A stretch of 7,411 bases of DNA from Porticoccaceae bacterium (GCA_002692165.1 NZJL01000044.1:6093-13503), one strand, 5' to 3'; shown: positions 1-6,997, counted from the stretch's first letter. Notes: generated by a model from the letters alone, not told the origin. Numbers and translations: made by a program.

Positions 1-371
1 AGCGTTCTTTCAGAAATCGGGACAGCCTCAAAGTCGCTCGTAATGTCGCGAATGCCCGCGGACACCAAGCTCTTTCGAACACCGATGTCCTGATTCGGAA
101 TTTTCAAAATCTCGCCCCTCTGTATTAACAGCTCCTCATCAATCAGTATCTGAGTCAAGGAATGACGTTCAAGATCGTTGATATTCTCGTAGTTCTCCCC
201 AAACAGGTACATTGAATGCATTTCCGCCTGAGCAAGCGTTATCGGTTTCTCGTTTACCACAGCCAAATTTTCCTGAGCGTTTTTGCCTTTAAAGGCAAGT
301 TGCTGGAGAAATTCTGCACCAAAAATCGATAAACTTAGTCCGATAAGCGCAAAAAAGAGCCGTCTAATCAT
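1..371 (-). CDS. SurA/parvulin-like peptidyl-prolyl isomerase, N-terminal part (runs off the left edge)
   Basis: The reverse strand is open from an ATG at 371-369 to the window edge, giving 123 residues with no stop. Residues about 4-19 form a hydrophobic stretch after a basic MIRR start, so the protein has a signal peptide or membrane anchor and should act in the envelope. Residues about 37-112 resemble the N-terminal chaperone region of SurA-type PPIases: a VVNEKPITLAQAE segment followed by LTQILIDEELLIQRG and a helix with VRKSLVSAGIRDI. In this family a PPIC rotamase domain usually follows, which would lie outside the window. The ribosome site is weak (GGAAACG about 13 bases upstream). A 105-base gap separates it from the permease gene, so it may not belong to the molybdenum operon. 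The family call rests on recognised motifs, not on a search. Confidence 0.65.
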   Translation of the reverse strand, partial: MIRRLFFALIGLSLSIFGAEFLQQLAFKGKNAQENLAVVNEKPITLAQAEMHSMYLFGENYENINDLERHSLTQILIDEELLIQRGEILKIPNQDIGVRKSLVSAGIRDITSDFEAVPISERT

Positions 372-476
372 TGAATTATATATCGTTTCCAGTTGGTCTT
401 TCGCGATCCGTTTTCAAGACACCGATTAGGACTTTTAGCGCCACATCATATCTTTAACCACTGCATTTTAAGTTAG

Positions 477-1244
477 CTAGATAACCTGCTGGTATGCAAT
501 TTTTGCTGCAGCAATCAATAACACAATTGATAAAACTTTCTTAAGCCCCTTTGTTGACACTCTTTTCACCGCCATCTCACCGCCGAGTACACTCCCTACA
601 AAAGCTGCCAAGACGAGCCAATTTGTTCCTTCAGGGAAAGAATGCTCGCTAAGAATATAGCCCGCAAGACCTGCGATAGAATTCATCAATATAAATCCAG
701 CCGCAATTAATGTGCTTTCCCTCACACTGGACCAACGGCAAATAATTAGGAGGGGGCTGAGAAACACACCGCCTCCAATCCCTGAAATACCTGCGAGAAA
801 ACCCAGTGCTCCTCCAACCAACAAGACCCCATTTAAAGAAGGTTGAACAACTGTCTCTTTATCCTCAGCCGCAATCAACAAGCGTATCGCCGCCGCCAAG
901 AGCGCAGCAGCCACCAAGTATTTGTATGTTATGGCATCAATATCAAGACTACCCCCGACAAATGCCATCGGAGTGGACGCGATGATTAGAGGCCAAAATA
1001 TCTGATATTTAAGTGAATAGAACCTTTTTAGTCGAGCAACAAGCCAGAGAGTGACGGTAATGTTCATTAGAAGGGCCGCAGGCCTCATCTCTTCTGGAGA
1101 CAAGCCCCAAACGAGCATCGCTGCGAGATAACCTGAGGCCCCACCATGTCCGACGGACGAATACAAAATAGCCATTAACGCAATCGCTGCAAGCAGAAGC
1201 CATGAGTAGTGCGGTGCCGCCGAAAAACTTAGCAATGTTGTCAC
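477..1244 (-). CDS. TauE/SafE (TSUP) family membrane permease
   Basis: This 255-residue protein is very hydrophobic, with about eight likely membrane segments (near residues 14-30, 38-48, 54-70, 84-99, 108-125, 138-165, 178-198, 208-222 and 236-252). Two half-repeats typical of the TSUP family are visible: a glycine-rich VGHGGASGYL near residue 31 and GISGIGGGVFLSP near residue 152, each followed by an arginine/glutamate turn and a helix carrying MN. TSUP proteins are linked to export or uptake of sulfite, sulfonates, thiosulfate and related anions. The substrate here is unknown. The start is GTG, chosen because a good ribosome site lies 9 bases upstream. It follows moaD by 40 bases, so co-transcription with the cofactor genes is likely. 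A role in sulfur or oxyanion supply to cofactor synthesis is inference only. Confidence 0.87.
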   Translation of the reverse strand: MTTLLSFSAAPHYSWLLLAAIALMAILYSSVGHGGASGYLAAMLVWGLSPEEMRPAALLMNITVTLWLVARLKRFYSLKYQIFWPLIIASTPMAFVGGSLDIDAITYKYLVAAALLAAAIRLLIAAEDKETVVQPSLNGVLLVGGALGFLAGISGIGGGVFLSPLLIICRWSSVRESTLIAAGFILMNSIAGLAGYILSEHSFPEGTNWLVLAAFVGSVLGGEMAVKRVSTKGLKKVLSIVLLIAAAKIAYQQVI

Positions 1245-1253
1245 TAATTACAG

Positions 1254-1259
1254 CTCCTT
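1254..1259 (-). promoter_or_regulatory. Ribosome binding site of the TSUP permease gene
   Basis: AAGGAG on the reverse strand, 9 bases before GTG at 1244-1242. It decides the start, since no ATG is available close to the family N-terminus. Confidence 0.7.
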
Positions 1260-1284
1260 TCAGCACAAACCACGTCAGCAACTG

Positions 1285-1524
1285 TCAACCACCAGTGACC
1301 GGTGGCAAAAATGCCACCTCACAATCATCTGTCAATTCTGAATCCCAGTCTGCAATAGACTTGTTAACTGCTATTAGCACATGGGGGTCTCTAAGTTCTG
1401 CCGCAAGAATAGGGAAATCTTGTTGGAGAAATTCAATTATCTCGCGAGGCGTTGAAGCATCAATTGTATCAGGAACGTTCTTAGCAAAATCGCCCAAACG
1501 ACCGAAAAATAACAAATTAATCAA
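1285..1524 (-). CDS. moaD: MoaD, molybdopterin synthase small (sulfur carrier) subunit
   Basis: A 79-residue ubiquitin-fold sulfur carrier. The [14 protein letters not shown] start is the first beta strand and turn of MoaD, and the protein ends in the diagnostic PPVTGG, whose terminal Gly-Gly is adenylated and converted to a thiocarboxylate that gives sulfur to precursor Z (cPMP). Length is normal for MoaD (about 80). The start codon is TTG, supported by a strong GGAGG site 9 bases upstream. It overlaps the 3' end of moaC by 8 bases, so translational coupling is likely. Its usual partner, the large subunit MoaE, is not in the window and must be supplied from elsewhere. The last codons also form alternative hairpins (see findings). 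Confidence 0.92.
   Translation of the reverse strand: MINLLFFGRLGDFAKNVPDTIDASTPREIIEFLQQDFPILAAELRDPHVLIAVNKSIADWDSELTDDCEVAFLPPVTGG
1289..1318 (-). repeat. Overlapping inverted repeats (two mutually exclusive hairpins) at the 3' end of moaD
   Basis: On the reverse strand GGTGGC (1318-1313), a 6-base loop and GCCACC (1306-1301) make a perfect 6-bp stem. The same CCACC (1305-1301) can instead pair with GGTGG (1293-1289) across a 7-base loop. Only one of the two hairpins can form at a time. They lie within the last moaD codons, just before its stop and about 45 bases before the next start. No U-run follows, so this is not a standard terminator. A regulatory role is speculation. Confidence 0.4.
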
Positions 1525-2002
1525 TTCTTATCTCCTCCGAGGACCAATCGCCAGACTTGCCGCCCGTTTTGCTAAGCAATCGTATGTCACGAATAATGAT
1601 AGCCTTATCCAAACCCTTGCACATATCATAAATTGTTAAGGCCGCAACCGACACGGCTGATAATGCTTCCATTTCGACCCCCGTTCTCGCGTTGGTTTTA
1701 CAAAGAGCTATGATAACCAGAGACTCTTTCACTAGCTCAATGTCGACAGCGATCTTTGTTAACGGCAGGGGGTGACACAAGGGAATCAGTTCGCTACATT
1801 TTTTTGCCGCTTGTATTCCAGCGATTCGGGCAGCGCCAAACAGATCGCCCTTTGCAAGCTTTTCACTGGCGATCGCGTCGACGATTTTCTGCGACAGTTC
1901 CACTACCGACTGGGCAGTTGCAATTCTGCTTGTAACTTCCTTGTTAGAAACATCGACCATGTGGGCTTCACCTGCCGCGTTTAAATGAGTTAGCTGCGAC
2001 AT
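1517..2002 (-). CDS. moaC: MoaC, cyclic pyranopterin monophosphate synthase
   Basis: A 161-residue soluble enzyme that, after MoaA acts on GTP, completes formation of cyclic pyranopterin monophosphate, the first stable intermediate of molybdenum cofactor synthesis. Family motifs appear in order: [18 protein letters not shown] at residues 4-21, [18 protein letters not shown] at 51-68, [10 protein letters not shown] with the active-site region His at 72-81, the [13 protein letters not shown] loop at 102-114, [14 protein letters not shown] at 120-133 and the [11 protein letters not shown] tail at 141-151. Acidic, Lys and His residues of the active site are all present. Length equals that of E. 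coli MoaC. Start at ATG 2002, with AAGGAA 6 bases upstream. moaC follows a 130-base gap after the mocA-like gene, so it may have its own promoter, and it overlaps moaD by 8 bases. No moaA lies in the window. Confidence 0.97.
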   Translation of the reverse strand: MSQLTHLNAAGEAHMVDVSNKEVTSRIATAQSVVELSQKIVDAIASEKLAKGDLFGAARIAGIQAAKKCSELIPLCHPLPLTKIAVDIELVKESLVIIALCKTNARTGVEMEALSAVSVAALTIYDMCKGLDKAIIIRDIRLLSKTGGKSGDWSSEEIRID

Positions 2003-2008
2003 AACTAA

Positions 2009-2014
2009 TTCCTT
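2009..2014 (-). promoter_or_regulatory. Ribosome binding site of moaC
   Basis: AAGGAA on the reverse strand with a 6-base spacer to ATG at 2002-2000. It confirms the start that gives the standard [20 protein letters not shown]-terminus. Confidence 0.65.
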
Positions 2015-2132
2015 ACTGGTAATTTTGTCTCAAAATATAACAAAGTCTAATCTGCTAATACATTGTACCTAAATCCGTATCCTGCGCGGCATTTTGCCCT
2101 CTGCCCTATCTGGGGTGTTATAAGACAATAAT

Positions 2133-2744
2133 TCAAACTATATCTTGTTTAGTGTCAACGTCACGCAACACACCCGCATCATCAACAGGAATCACTTTTA
2201 AGTGCTCATTTTCGAGTATTTTTAGCACTCGACGAGCCCCGATATCATCATTCAAGACTCGCAACTCTGGATAAAAGGACGAACCCAAAGCCACCGGGTT
2301 CCCCCGTGATCCGCGGAATTCTGGGATACATATCCAGTCGGAAGAGACAGTTCTTGATAGTATGAGGTAGGTAGATGATGCAACCCACGGCATGTCTGCT
2401 AAAGCAATTATAGTGCCTTTCCAGTGCCCTGCGGCTTCAATACCCTCAGATAAAGTGGCTCCCATCCCGCGATGAGAGCGGCTACAAAAGATTATCTCCG
2501 CCTCAGCGCATTGGATTTTCTGAGAAATAGGAAAGTCATCGCCGGCAACACAAACTTTTAATGGCAACCCGGATTTTTTAATTTGGTCAATCGTAGTTTG
2601 AATGACAGTCTTACCATCTGGTAGCAGTGCTAGTCGTTTGTCTTGCCCAAACCGACGACTTCGACCTGCAGCCAAAAGCAGAACTCCAACGCTCACAGGC
2701 GGTCTGGCCGATTCACCGCAGTGCTCCACTAATGCTATGGCCAT
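2133..2744 (-). CDS. MocA-like molybdopterin cytidylyltransferase (NTP transferase family)
   Basis: About 203 residues from the ATG at 2744. It has the MobA/MocA nucleotidyltransferase fold: LAAGRSRRFGQDKR at residues 24-37 binds the nucleotide, ALADMPW at 114-120 holds the metal-binding Asp, and RGNPVAL, DDIGARRVL and the final DVDTKQD segment follow the MocA pattern. MocA enzymes join CMP to Mo-molybdopterin, making the cytosine dinucleotide cofactor used by xanthine-oxidase-family hydroxylases. The fit with iorAB and xdhC makes the CTP form likely, but nucleotide choice cannot be proven here. The start is uncertain. ATG 2744 overlaps the end of xdhC by 32 bases and has no clear ribosome site, while GTG at 2696, 16 bases after the xdhC stop, also gives a sensible N-terminus. 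Either way, coupling to xdhC is expected. Confidence 0.88.
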   Translation of the reverse strand: MAIALVEHCGESARPPVSVGVLLLAAGRSRRFGQDKRLALLPDGKTVIQTTIDQIKKSGLPLKVCVAGDDFPISQKIQCAEAEIIFCSRSHRGMGATLSEGIEAAGHWKGTIIALADMPWVASSTYLILSRTVSSDWICIPEFRGSRGNPVALGSSFYPELRVLNDDIGARRVLKILENEHLKVIPVDDAGVLRDVDTKQDIV

Positions 2745-3747
2745 CTGCCGAGTGCAATGCGGCGTGGCACTCAGCAACTATTGCCAATGCGATGCTCTCG
2801 GGCAAATCTCCCCCGAGCGACAACCCAGCTGGACCACTCAAATCTACTGGTAGATTGGATCTCTTCAAACCGGCATTTTTCATTACCTGCTCAAGACGAC
2901 TGGTTGGGCCTAATAATCCAAGATATCTCAGCGGTATCCTCGAAACACTGTTTATAGCCTCAGCGTCGATACTTATGTTATGACTCATAATAATTGCCGC
3001 ATCGATTTTGGCCGCAAATTGGTGGTCGAGTACCTCGCTGGGATTGCATCTCAAAACACGATATGCGGCGGGAAAGAACTCACGCCGCGCATTGGCTGGG
3101 CGAGGATCGCAAACCAGCACTCTCCATCCAAGTGTAGCCGCCAGTGCAACAACTGGTTGCGCGTCGACACCCGCACCCACAACCAGAAGACAGGGTGGCG
3201 GATTTACCGCGGTTATACTCCAACATGAGCCATTAATTGTGACGGCGCGAGATCCTCTGTCTGGGATAACCGATTCGAATTCCGACGGCACCTCAATTAA
3301 CGGGTCGATGACAGTCGCTTTTGCAACTTCGCCTTCCTCAGGGATAAGCTGACAGAAAATGGCTTTCCTTGAGTCCTCAAGGACTTTATGGAGTTCCACC
3401 AGGTTCAAGAAGTTATTACCTTCATTTATCTCCTGCAAAAACAGGTAAATGCATCCCCCACAACCAATGCCCATCCTGAACGCCAGATCATCCTCATCAC
3501 TGCCGTCATACTCAAGTTTTTTTGCTTTCCCGGATGCCAACACTTTGCGTGCATTCATCGCTATGTCTGCCTCCAGACATCCCCCGCTCAAAAGTCCGAG
3601 TCTCTGACCTGAGCTACCAAAAAGCATCAAAGCTCCTGCTTTTCGATACACAGAACCAGTTGTCGAATAAAGCGTTCCCAGCACCCAACGATCGTGATTT
3701 CGATCGGGCAGCCATGTACTCAACAAATCTAGTAATTGAAGGCTAAT
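2713..3747 (-). CDS. XdhC/CoxF-family molybdenum cofactor maturation/insertion protein
   Basis: About 344 residues if started at ATT 3747; the first ordinary alternative start is TTG at 3726 (337 residues). XdhC proteins bind the finished cofactor, help sulfurate it and insert it into xanthine-oxidase-family enzymes. The N-terminal XdhC domain shows TTGSVYRKAGALML (near residues 29-42), LLSGGCLEADI (52-62) and GIGCGGCIYLFL (93-104). The C-terminal Rossmann-like XdhC_C domain begins at LLVVGAGVDAQPVV (about 187-200) and ends with YLGLLGPTSR (275-284) and GLSLGGDLPESIALAIVAE (308-326). The ATT start adds the LQLLDLL helix expected at the family N-terminus and sits 5 bases after a strong GAGGTGG; an in-frame TAA lies directly before it. 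The gene lies between iorB and the mocA-like gene, overlapping the latter. Confidence 0.92.
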   Translation of the reverse strand: MSLQLLDLLSTWLPDRNHDRWVLGTLYSTTGSVYRKAGALMLFGSSGQRLGLLSGGCLEADIAMNARKVLASGKAKKLEYDGSDEDDLAFRMGIGCGGCIYLFLQEINEGNNFLNLVELHKVLEDSRKAIFCQLIPEEGEVAKATVIDPLIEVPSEFESVIPDRGSRAVTINGSCWSITAVNPPPCLLVVGAGVDAQPVVALAATLGWRVLVCDPRPANARREFFPAAYRVLRCNPSEVLDHQFAAKIDAAIIMSHNISIDAEAINSVSRIPLRYLGLLGPTSRLEQVMKNAGLKRSNLPVDLSGPAGLSLGGDLPESIALAIVAECHAALHSADGHSISGALR

Positions 3748-3752
3748 TTAAA

Positions 3753-3759
3753 CCACCTC
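3753..3759 (-). promoter_or_regulatory. Ribosome binding site pointing to the ATT start of xdhC
   Basis: GAGGTGG on the reverse strand, then TTTAA (5 bases), then ATT at 3747-3745. No comparable site precedes TTG 3726. It therefore argues for initiation at the rare ATT, or for a true ATG misread as ATT. Confidence 0.55.
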
Positions 3760-3914
3760 TCGGACAGAGTTCACCTAATCCAAATAATCAACGACCCGCG
3801 TGAAGATAAAGCATTGAGGCTTAAATCCCAGGAATGCTAAATACACGAGCTCATAAGTAGTGTGATATTGAAACGTTATTTGTGCGTCGTTCTTCCCCAA
3901 GCCGAAATTCAAAA

Positions 3915-4180
3915 TTACGCATCCAGATTCAACGGCAGTCGTCTCTGCAAAACGCGTGTCTTGGAGAATAATGCATTCGCAACTGCAGGACTTATCACTG
4001 GCGTGGCAGGCTCTCCAACGCCTGTTGGCGGCCGAGATGACGGAACAATATGGGTTTCGATTTCTGGCATGTCTTGCATCCAAGCACTCGATAAAAATCA
4101 AAATTGGTCTCAATAACTCGACCTTTTTCAATGGTAGTAGCGCTCATTAGAGTTGGAGACAGGCCATAGCCGATGCCCCC
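3915..4180 (-). pseudogene. Out-of-frame 3' remainder of the iorB-like gene
   Basis: The lost C-terminus of the large molybdenum hydroxylase subunit. The first break lies in the five-base G run at 4180-4176: one extra G would restore MEGGIGYGL, and that second frame then reads on through [19 protein letters not shown] to about 4082. There a second missing base (near 4080-4082) shifts to the third frame, which reads [18 protein letters not shown], then [20 protein letters not shown], and stops at TAA 3917-3915. VGEP (Glu codon at 4013-4011) matches the conserved Glu motif near the molybdenum site of this enzyme family. No stop interrupts either piece apart from the two shifts. With two bases restored the whole gene would encode about 730 residues, normal for IorB. 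Recent inactivation or sequencing indels both fit. Confidence 0.85.
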
Positions 4181-6105
4181 TCCATTTGGGCTTGAACAAT
4201 ATCTGGGTTTATGACTAGACCACAGTCTACGGCGCATACCACCTTTCGCACGCGATATTTTCCAGCCTCAGTTTCTTCCATATCAGCAACCTGCGCAACA
4301 TAGGTGCCGAAAGACTTATGAACGGCTATCCCCTTTATGCGCCCATCCGATCGGTCATTATTCCAATCCGCTTTATCTGCAACCAAGTTGAGAACCTCAG
4401 CAAACCTCGGATCGCCCCCTAGGTGCATCAATCGAAATTCTAACGGATCCAAACCTGCTTCTAGCGACAATTGATCCATAAACGTCTCCACCGCATGCGC
4501 TGTATGCGACGAGCCCACCGATCGCCACCACAAAACGGGCACTTGCGATTTCATCGTTTTAAGCTGCACGGAAGCATTTTCAAAATCATAAGGGAGTTCC
4601 ACTGCACCCTCGACAGAAGAGCTATCGACGCCATTTTTAAAGGCTTTGGCCTCAAATGCCGTGCCAGTAATGATTGACTGGCCAACAATCTTGTGTTCCC
4701 AAGCTACAATCCGCCCCTCTCCATTGAGTCCCGCTCTCATTTTGTGAAAATACATCGGTCTAAAATATCCAGACCGCATATCATCCTCTCGAGTCCAGAC
4801 CAATTTTATAGGTGAATCGGATTTAGTTTTCTTTGCTATCAGGGCAGCTTCTAAAACGAAGTCGGAATCCTTATTCGCCCTGCGCCCAAAACTTCCACCT
4901 GCGAACAAAGTGTTAATTTTTACCTGATCGGGCCGGATATCCAAAGCATTAGCTACCGCATACTGATCCATCGTAGGCCCCTGACACCCATACCACATTT
5001 CTATACCTTCAGATGAAAATTGTGCAACACAATTCATCGGCTCCATGCTCGCGTGTGCCAGAAAAGGAAATTCATACTCAGCCTCCAGTACTACCTTAGC
5101 CTCTGAAAATCCTGTCGAATTGTCCCCAATGGCTTTGGCGATCGTTCCTTCTTCTTTCGCAGCCTCTTTGTATCGCCGCATCAGTTCAACAGAACCTTCC
5201 TCCATTGCCCAACTGGTGTCCCATTCTATATCTAGCGCATCACGTCCATTTTTCGCACTCCAAAAACTGTCGGCGAGCACCGCAACACCACTCGGGATTT
5301 CAATAATCTCTCTCACGCCATGTAAACCCAGAGCACGCTCGCCATCGAATGAGGCAACTTTCGCTCCAAAACGGGGCGGATGAGCCACCAAAGCTGTCAA
5401 AAGGCCCTTCATTTTAAAATCCTGAGTGAAGATCGCGGTCCCATCGGATTTGCCTAAATCTTTTCTGGACAAATTAGTTTTTCCAATCAAGCTGAAATTA
5501 CTTGTATCTTTAAGGGTTACTTCCCCGGGGACAGGTTGAAGTGCGGCCAACTGACTTAGTTCCCCGAACGTTGCGGTTAAACCATTTGGATGGGACAGGA
5601 TCCCCTGCTTGACAGTGATTTGCTCTCGGGGCAACTCCCATTTTGCCGCAGCCGCATCGATCAACATGTGACGAGCACTCGCTCCTGCCTCCCTCATTTG
5701 TGTATACGAGTTAGCAATCGCCGTGCTGCCTCCGGTCATTTGAGCCCCAAAAAAGAGATTTGCATATCGGTTAGTATCTGAAGGGGCAGACTCGCAGACA
5801 ACTTGATCCCATGCAGCGTCCAATTCCTCTGCTAAAATCGTGGCCAAGCCAGTGAAAGTGCCCTGCCCAAAGTCTATATGCTTGATAATAACTTTGACAC
5901 TACTATCTAAGCCGATACTTAAAAAGGCGTTAATGGAGCTCTCAGCCGCGGATGCGCTTGAAAAAGCCTCGCCTGAAAATGATTCGGAGACAGATGGGAG
6001 CGAAACGGCCAAAGTTAACCCAGTCCCAAGTTTGAGAGTTTTCTTAATAAAGTCTCTTCTAGAAAGGCCGGGTTTATGCATCTCGGGGGACTTAACTGAT
6101 TGCAT
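4147..6105 (-). CDS. IorB-like molybdopterin-binding large subunit of a molybdenum hydroxylase (frameshifted, truncated at its C-terminus)
   Basis: The open frame gives 652 residues; the intact family protein is about 730-770. It resembles the isoquinoline 1-oxidoreductase beta subunit, which hydroxylates N-heteroaromatic rings or aldehydes with water-derived oxygen at a molybdenum cytosine dinucleotide centre. A Tat signal, SRRDFIKK at residues 15-22, is followed by a hydrophobic segment to about 36, so export to the periplasm after folding is expected. Family motifs are [20 protein letters not shown] (76-95), a [10 protein letters not shown] segment (354-363), [20 protein letters not shown] (401-420), [20 protein letters not shown] (525-544) and [18 protein letters not shown] (626-643). 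After residue 643 the frame is shifted and ends in nine unrelated residues. The start overlaps the iorA 3' end by 14 bases; ATG 6081, just before the Tat motif, is an alternative. The substrate is unknown. Confidence 0.9.
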   Translation of the reverse strand: MQSVKSPEMHKPGLSRRDFIKKTLKLGTGLTLAVSLPSVSESFSGEAFSSASAAESSINAFLSIGLDSSVKVIIKHIDFGQGTFTGLATILAEELDAAWDQVVCESAPSDTNRYANLFFGAQMTGGSTAIANSYTQMREAGASARHMLIDAAAAKWELPREQITVKQGILSHPNGLTATFGELSQLAALQPVPGEVTLKDTSNFSLIGKTNLSRKDLGKSDGTAIFTQDFKMKGLLTALVAHPPRFGAKVASFDGERALGLHGVREIIEIPSGVAVLADSFWSAKNGRDALDIEWDTSWAMEEGSVELMRRYKEAAKEEGTIAKAIGDNSTGFSEAKVVLEAEYEFPFLAHASMEPMNCVAQFSSEGIEMWYGCQGPTMDQYAVANALDIRPDQVKINTLFAGGSFGRRANKDSDFVLEAALIAKKTKSDSPIKLVWTREDDMRSGYFRPMYFHKMRAGLNGEGRIVAWEHKIVGQSIITGTAFEAKAFKNGVDSSSVEGAVELPYDFENASVQLKTMKSQVPVLWWRSVGSSHTAHAVETFMDQLSLEAGLDPLEFRLMHLGGDPRFAEVLNLVADKADWNNDRSDGRIKGIAVHKSFGTYVAQVADMEETEAGKYRVRKVVCAVDCGLVINPDIVQAQMEGASAMACLQL

Positions 6106-6580
6106 CTGACTTTGCCAAGGTCGAATGCATATTTTTTGAAGCAGCCTTTATTCCATTACGCACCCTTTGATAGGTGCAACAGCGGCATATGTTACCCGAC
6201 ATTGCTGCATCAATGTCATCATCACCCGGCTCACCATTATCTGCTAGGAGTGCTGCCGCCGCCATAATTTGACCCGATTGGCAATATCCACATTGAGCCA
6301 CCGCCAGCTCCTCCCAAGCGGTCTGAACCGCTTTACCTTCGGAAGATTGAAGACCCTCGATGGTGACAACTTCCATTCCTGCAATTGCTTGTAAAGGCAT
6401 AACGCATGATCTTACGGGTTTTCCGTCAAGGTGCACAGTGCAGGCACCGCACTGGGCAATGCCACAACCAAACTTGGTCCCCGTTAATTGTATGTGGTCT
6501 CTGAGAACCCACAGTAGCGGCGTATCTGGGCTTGCTTCAACCTTGTGGGATTGGCCATTTACGGTAAGATTAAATGCCAT
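6092..6580 (-). CDS. IorA-like [2Fe-2S] small subunit of a molybdenum hydroxylase
   Basis: A 162-residue electron-transfer subunit with two [2Fe-2S] clusters that pass electrons from the molybdenum centre in the large subunit to an outside acceptor. The N-terminal plant-ferredoxin-type domain binds cluster II through Cys39, Cys44, Cys47 and Cys59 (motif [20 protein letters not shown]). The C-terminal helical domain binds cluster I through Cys97 and Cys100 ([12 protein letters not shown]) and Cys132 and Cys134 ([13 protein letters not shown]). The usual residue after CRC is Gly; here it is Cys135. No signal peptide is present, so it would be exported as a passenger of the Tat-bearing large subunit. 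The start ATG 6580 has AAGGAA 6 bases upstream, and the 3' end overlaps iorB. No FAD or cytochrome subunit accompanies it. Confidence 0.95.
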   Translation of the reverse strand: MAFNLTVNGQSHKVEASPDTPLLWVLRDHIQLTGTKFGCGIAQCGACTVHLDGKPVRSCVMPLQAIAGMEVVTIEGLQSSEGKAVQTAWEELAVAQCGYCQSGQIMAAAALLADNGEPGDDDIDAAMSGNICRCCTYQRVRNGIKAASKNMHSTLAKSDAIS

Positions 6581-6586
6581 ACAATT

Positions 6587-6592
6587 TTCCTT
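6587..6592 (-). promoter_or_regulatory. Ribosome binding site of the iorA-like gene
   Basis: AAGGAA on the reverse strand with a 6-base spacer to ATG at 6580-6578, supporting this start. Confidence 0.65.
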
Positions 6593-6652
6593 TTTAAATC
6601 ATAACTAGAAAAACGAAGATTCCTCAATTATGAAGAGTGCAACTCAAAAGAT

Positions 6653-6988
6653 CTATTCCTCGGGCGCGATTCTAAGGGACATGCCATCCATGGACTCGTT
6701 CAATAGAACCTGACAACTTAGTCGGGATGACAAAGGGTCGAAGTGCTCCTGAAACTCCAGCAATATGTCTTCGATTGAATCGCGCTTTGGAAGCTTAGAA
6801 TGCCAATCCGTCCCAATAAATACGTGACACGTAGCGCACGAGGCGCAACCACCGCAGCTCGCCTCTATATCCATATCATTATCGTACAACAGCTGCATTA
6901 AATTTTCCTGACTGGGATTGCTCGTTATTTTTGTGACAATGCCATCTCGATCAGTCACGAAGATTTGAATTCCCGGCTCGCTTGCCAT
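6653..6988 (-). CDS. Adrenodoxin-type [2Fe-2S] ferredoxin
   Basis: A 111-residue soluble ferredoxin. Cluster ligands follow the C-x5-C-x2-C...C pattern: Cys45, Cys51 and Cys54 in EASCGGCASCATCHVFI and Cys92 in SRLSCQVLL. An additional Cys48 sits inside the binding loop, where relatives usually have a non-Cys residue. The HFDPLSSRLSCQ segment and the acidic stretch DSIEDILLEFQEHFD resemble the partner-binding region of putidaredoxin/adrenodoxin-type proteins, which serve P450s, Rieske oxygenases and other redox partners. GAGG at 7001-6998 lies 9 bases before the ATG. It lies 72 bases before iorA and 34 bases after the dehydrogenase gene, so it may belong to the same transcript. Acting as electron acceptor for IorAB is possible, but a cytoplasmic ferredoxin would not meet a Tat-exported enzyme; a separate oxygenase partner is equally likely. 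Confidence 0.93.
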   Translation of the reverse strand: MASEPGIQIFVTDRDGIVTKITSNPSQENLMQLLYDNDMDIEASCGGCASCATCHVFIGTDWHSKLPKRDSIEDILLEFQEHFDPLSSRLSCQVLLNESMDGMSLRIAPEE

Positions 6989-6997
6989 TCAAAATGT

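Noticed and set aside
372..476. Terminator after the permease gene or promoter for the isomerase gene
   Set aside because: A TATATAAT stretch sits only a few bases before the ATG, with no -35 element at a suitable distance, and I see no stem followed by a T run.
1009..1281. A 90-residue reverse-strand open frame overlapping the permease gene
   Set aside because: Its content is an out-of-frame reading of the TSUP gene, which has clear family repeats and a good ribosome site.
2003..2132. Promoter, terminator or molybdenum cofactor riboswitch between the mocA-like gene and moaC
   Set aside because: The gap has AT-rich stretches such as TTATATTTTGAG and a tiny GGCA-AAA-TGCC hairpin, but no -35/-10 pair with proper spacing, no U-tailed stem and no structure I could match to the Moco RNA motif.
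3748..3914. A small gene or promoter in the gap between the iorB remainder and xdhC
   Set aside because: No open frame with a ribosome site and no convincing promoter was found; only the xdhC ribosome site is supported.
3775..4131. A 118-residue reverse-strand open frame
   Set aside because: It overlaps the frameshifted end of iorB in the wrong frame. Its sequence is rich in Cys and Arg with no family likeness, while the other two frames carry the iorB C-terminus. It is a shadow.
5045..5383. Forward-strand open frames within iorB, xdhC, moaC and other genes
   Set aside because: All lie opposite strong reverse-strand genes, lack recognisable motifs and show biased composition expected of antisense shadows.
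6598..6627. Possible sigma70 promoter before iorA (TTGAGG, 18 bases, TATGAT on the reverse strand)
   Set aside because: The match is fair, but transcription would begin inside the iorA ribosome site, so it is unlikely to be used in that form.
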